Below are positions 63,213 through 64,000 of a stretch of DNA of 64,000 bases, piece after piece. Positions within the stretch are counted from its first letter, which is position 1; every line of letters starts with the position of its first letter. The DNA lies in assembly GCF_947500075.1 (NCBI RefSeq), contig NZ_CANMQS010000004.1, forward strand, positions 186,001 to 250,000. The letters run 5' to 3'. The position numbers and the translations under genes are program-made. This stretch comes from an uncultured Sulfitobacter sp. Its GTDB lineage: Bacteria; Pseudomonadota; Alphaproteobacteria; Rhodobacterales; Rhodobacteraceae. The notes under the pieces were generated by a model that did no database searches, was not told the DNA's origin, and was given only the letters and a program-made list of their open reading frames with translations.

Positions 63213-63661
63213 TTACTGAAATCAAAGGATGGCATGTCTTTGCCGGTTTCGCCGCAGCCTTCAGCATCATCATCGCGGTGAACCTGACGCTGGCCTTCAA
63301 CGCCGTGAAAACCTTTCCCGGCCTTGAGGTAAAAAACTCCTACGTCGCAAGTCAGGCATTCGACAAAGACCGGGCCGCACAACTGGCGCTGGGCTGGGAC
63401 GTGTCAGCCACGGTTGAGAACAACGAGCTGCGTCTGGTGATCCTTGAAAACGGCACCGCTATTTCGCCCCGGATCGAAAGCGCCACCTTCGGCCGCGCAA
63501 CCAGCGTTGCACAGGATCAGACCCCTGCGTTCACTTTTGACGGCTCGGCGCTGGTGGCCGAAGTCAGCGCGCCTGATGGCAACTGGAACCTGCGGCTCAA
63601 GGCGCGCAGTGCGGATGGCACCCTGTTCCAGCAGCGTGTGATTGTCGGCAACGGGTCATGA
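63209..63661 (+). CDS. ccoH: Cbb3 oxidase assembly protein CcoH/FixH
   Basis: 150 residues: one N-terminal helix (HVFAGFAAAFSIIIAVNLTLAF, split here by the membrane) and a periplasmic domain beginning VKNSYVASQAFDKD, the FixH signature. Overlaps both neighbours by 4 bp. Confidence 0.92.
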   Translation: MITEIKGWHVFAGFAAAFSIIIAVNLTLAFNAVKTFPGLEVKNSYVASQAFDKDRAAQLALGWDVSATVENNELRLVILENGTAISPRIESATFGRATSVAQDQTPAFTFDGSALVAEVSAPDGNWNLRLKARSADGTLFQQRVIVGNGS

Positions 63662-64000
63662 CAGCCGCCTGTCCTGCCTGTGCTGCAATGCCCCCGGTTG
63701 AGGATGTGGTCAGCGCCCCTGCGTTGCAGTTCTCCCTGCCGACGATCCATTGCGCCGCCTGCATCAGCAAGATCGAACGCGGCCTTGCGCGCATGCCGGG
63801 GATCGGACACGTCCGTGTGAACCTGTCGCTCAAACGCCTGTCGGTTGAAGGGCACGTTGACGCAACCCGTGTGCAGGCTGCCCTGACCGATCTGGGGTTT
63901 GAGGCCTACCCGCTGGACATGGCAGCCCTCACCAACACCCGCGACGACGAAGGCCGCAAGTTGCTGACCCGCATGGCGGTTGCAGGCTTTGCAATGATGA
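63658..64000 (+). CDS. ccoI: Copper-translocating P-type ATPase CcoI/FixI (5' part)
   Basis: Starts at ATG 63658 and runs off the window. Reads MTAACPACAAM, then a heavy-metal-associated domain with the copper motif IHCAACISKIERGL and SLKRLSVEGH...LGFEAYPL, followed by the start of the membrane part (RKLLTRMAVAGFAMM). Exports copper needed by the cbb3 oxidase. Catalytic P-type motifs are beyond position 64000. Confidence 0.92.
   Translation, partial: MTAACPACAAMPPVEDVVSAPALQFSLPTIHCAACISKIERGLARMPGIGHVRVNLSLKRLSVEGHVDATRVQAALTDLGFEAYPLDMAALTNTRDDEGRKLLTRMAVAGFAMM

Overview
The window looks like a chromosomal segment of a marine alphaproteobacterium of the Roseobacter group (Rhodobacterales). 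The basis is high GC and Roseobacter-type gene content: fnrL next to hemN and ccoNOQP-ccoGHI, DctPQM TRAP transport, HemP, DUF6502 and fasciclin/RTX proteins. Genus was not determined. All names come from reading translations and motifs; no database search was possible.

Layout. (1) 1-13138 is ordinary chromosome: a leftward group pth - DUF2332 - serine hydrolase - DUF2237, a haloalkane dehalogenase and a tandem universal stress protein lying between pth and rplY, an MFS exporter, a sulfotransferase, lldD divergent from a nitroreductase-like gene plus MarR, a 266-bp MITE-like element, trpA and ychF. (2) 13145-16352 holds a low-GC XRE-plus-helical-repeat gene, two small genes and the promoter of a tRNA-Ser(GCU). 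(3) 16426-30096 is a complete integrative element of about 13.7 kb. It is bounded by an 18-bp direct repeat of the tRNA-Ser 3' end. It carries a tyrosine integrase, a Rep_trans-like protein, an HNH endonuclease with an unrecognised N-terminal domain, membrane proteins, a SIR2-HerA antiphage pair, an orphan RarA/MgsA C-terminal-type protein overlapping a second tyrosine recombinase, and an XRE regulator divergent from a membrane protein. A 21-bp sequence containing a perfect 16-bp palindrome occurs twice, in inverted orientation, around the second recombinase.

(4) 30154-49900 is a large catabolic region around a GntR regulator. It has a six-gene operon with overlapping genes (tautomerase-SnoaL fusion, HyuB, HyuA, isochorismatase-fold protein, PEP-mutase/isocitrate-lyase family enzyme, FAD reductase), LeuCD-type hydro-lyase subunits behind the regulator, a TRAP operon with a racemase-fold protein and an EthD-like protein, an opine-dehydrogenase-like protein with a 3-hydroxyacyl-CoA-dehydrogenase-like protein, an aminotransferase and a ThDP enzyme. 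Together they suggest uptake and breakdown of an organic acid or cyclic amide whose identity I cannot fix. (5) 50208-55849 holds three ATGA-overlapping small genes including hemP, a Tat-exported DUF5666-like protein with DUF6502, a fasciclin lipoprotein and a large fasciclin-RTX protein with a near-identical internal duplication. (6) 55898-64000 is the microaerobic module: hemN, fnrL, ccoNOQP and ccoGHI (ccoI cut by the window end), with three FNR boxes of the form TTGAT-N4-ATCAA.

The most interesting parts are the tRNA-Ser element (SIR2-HerA, RarA-C with recombinase, palindrome pair) and the uncharacterised catabolic cluster, in which two enzymes lack the catalytic cysteines usual for their families.
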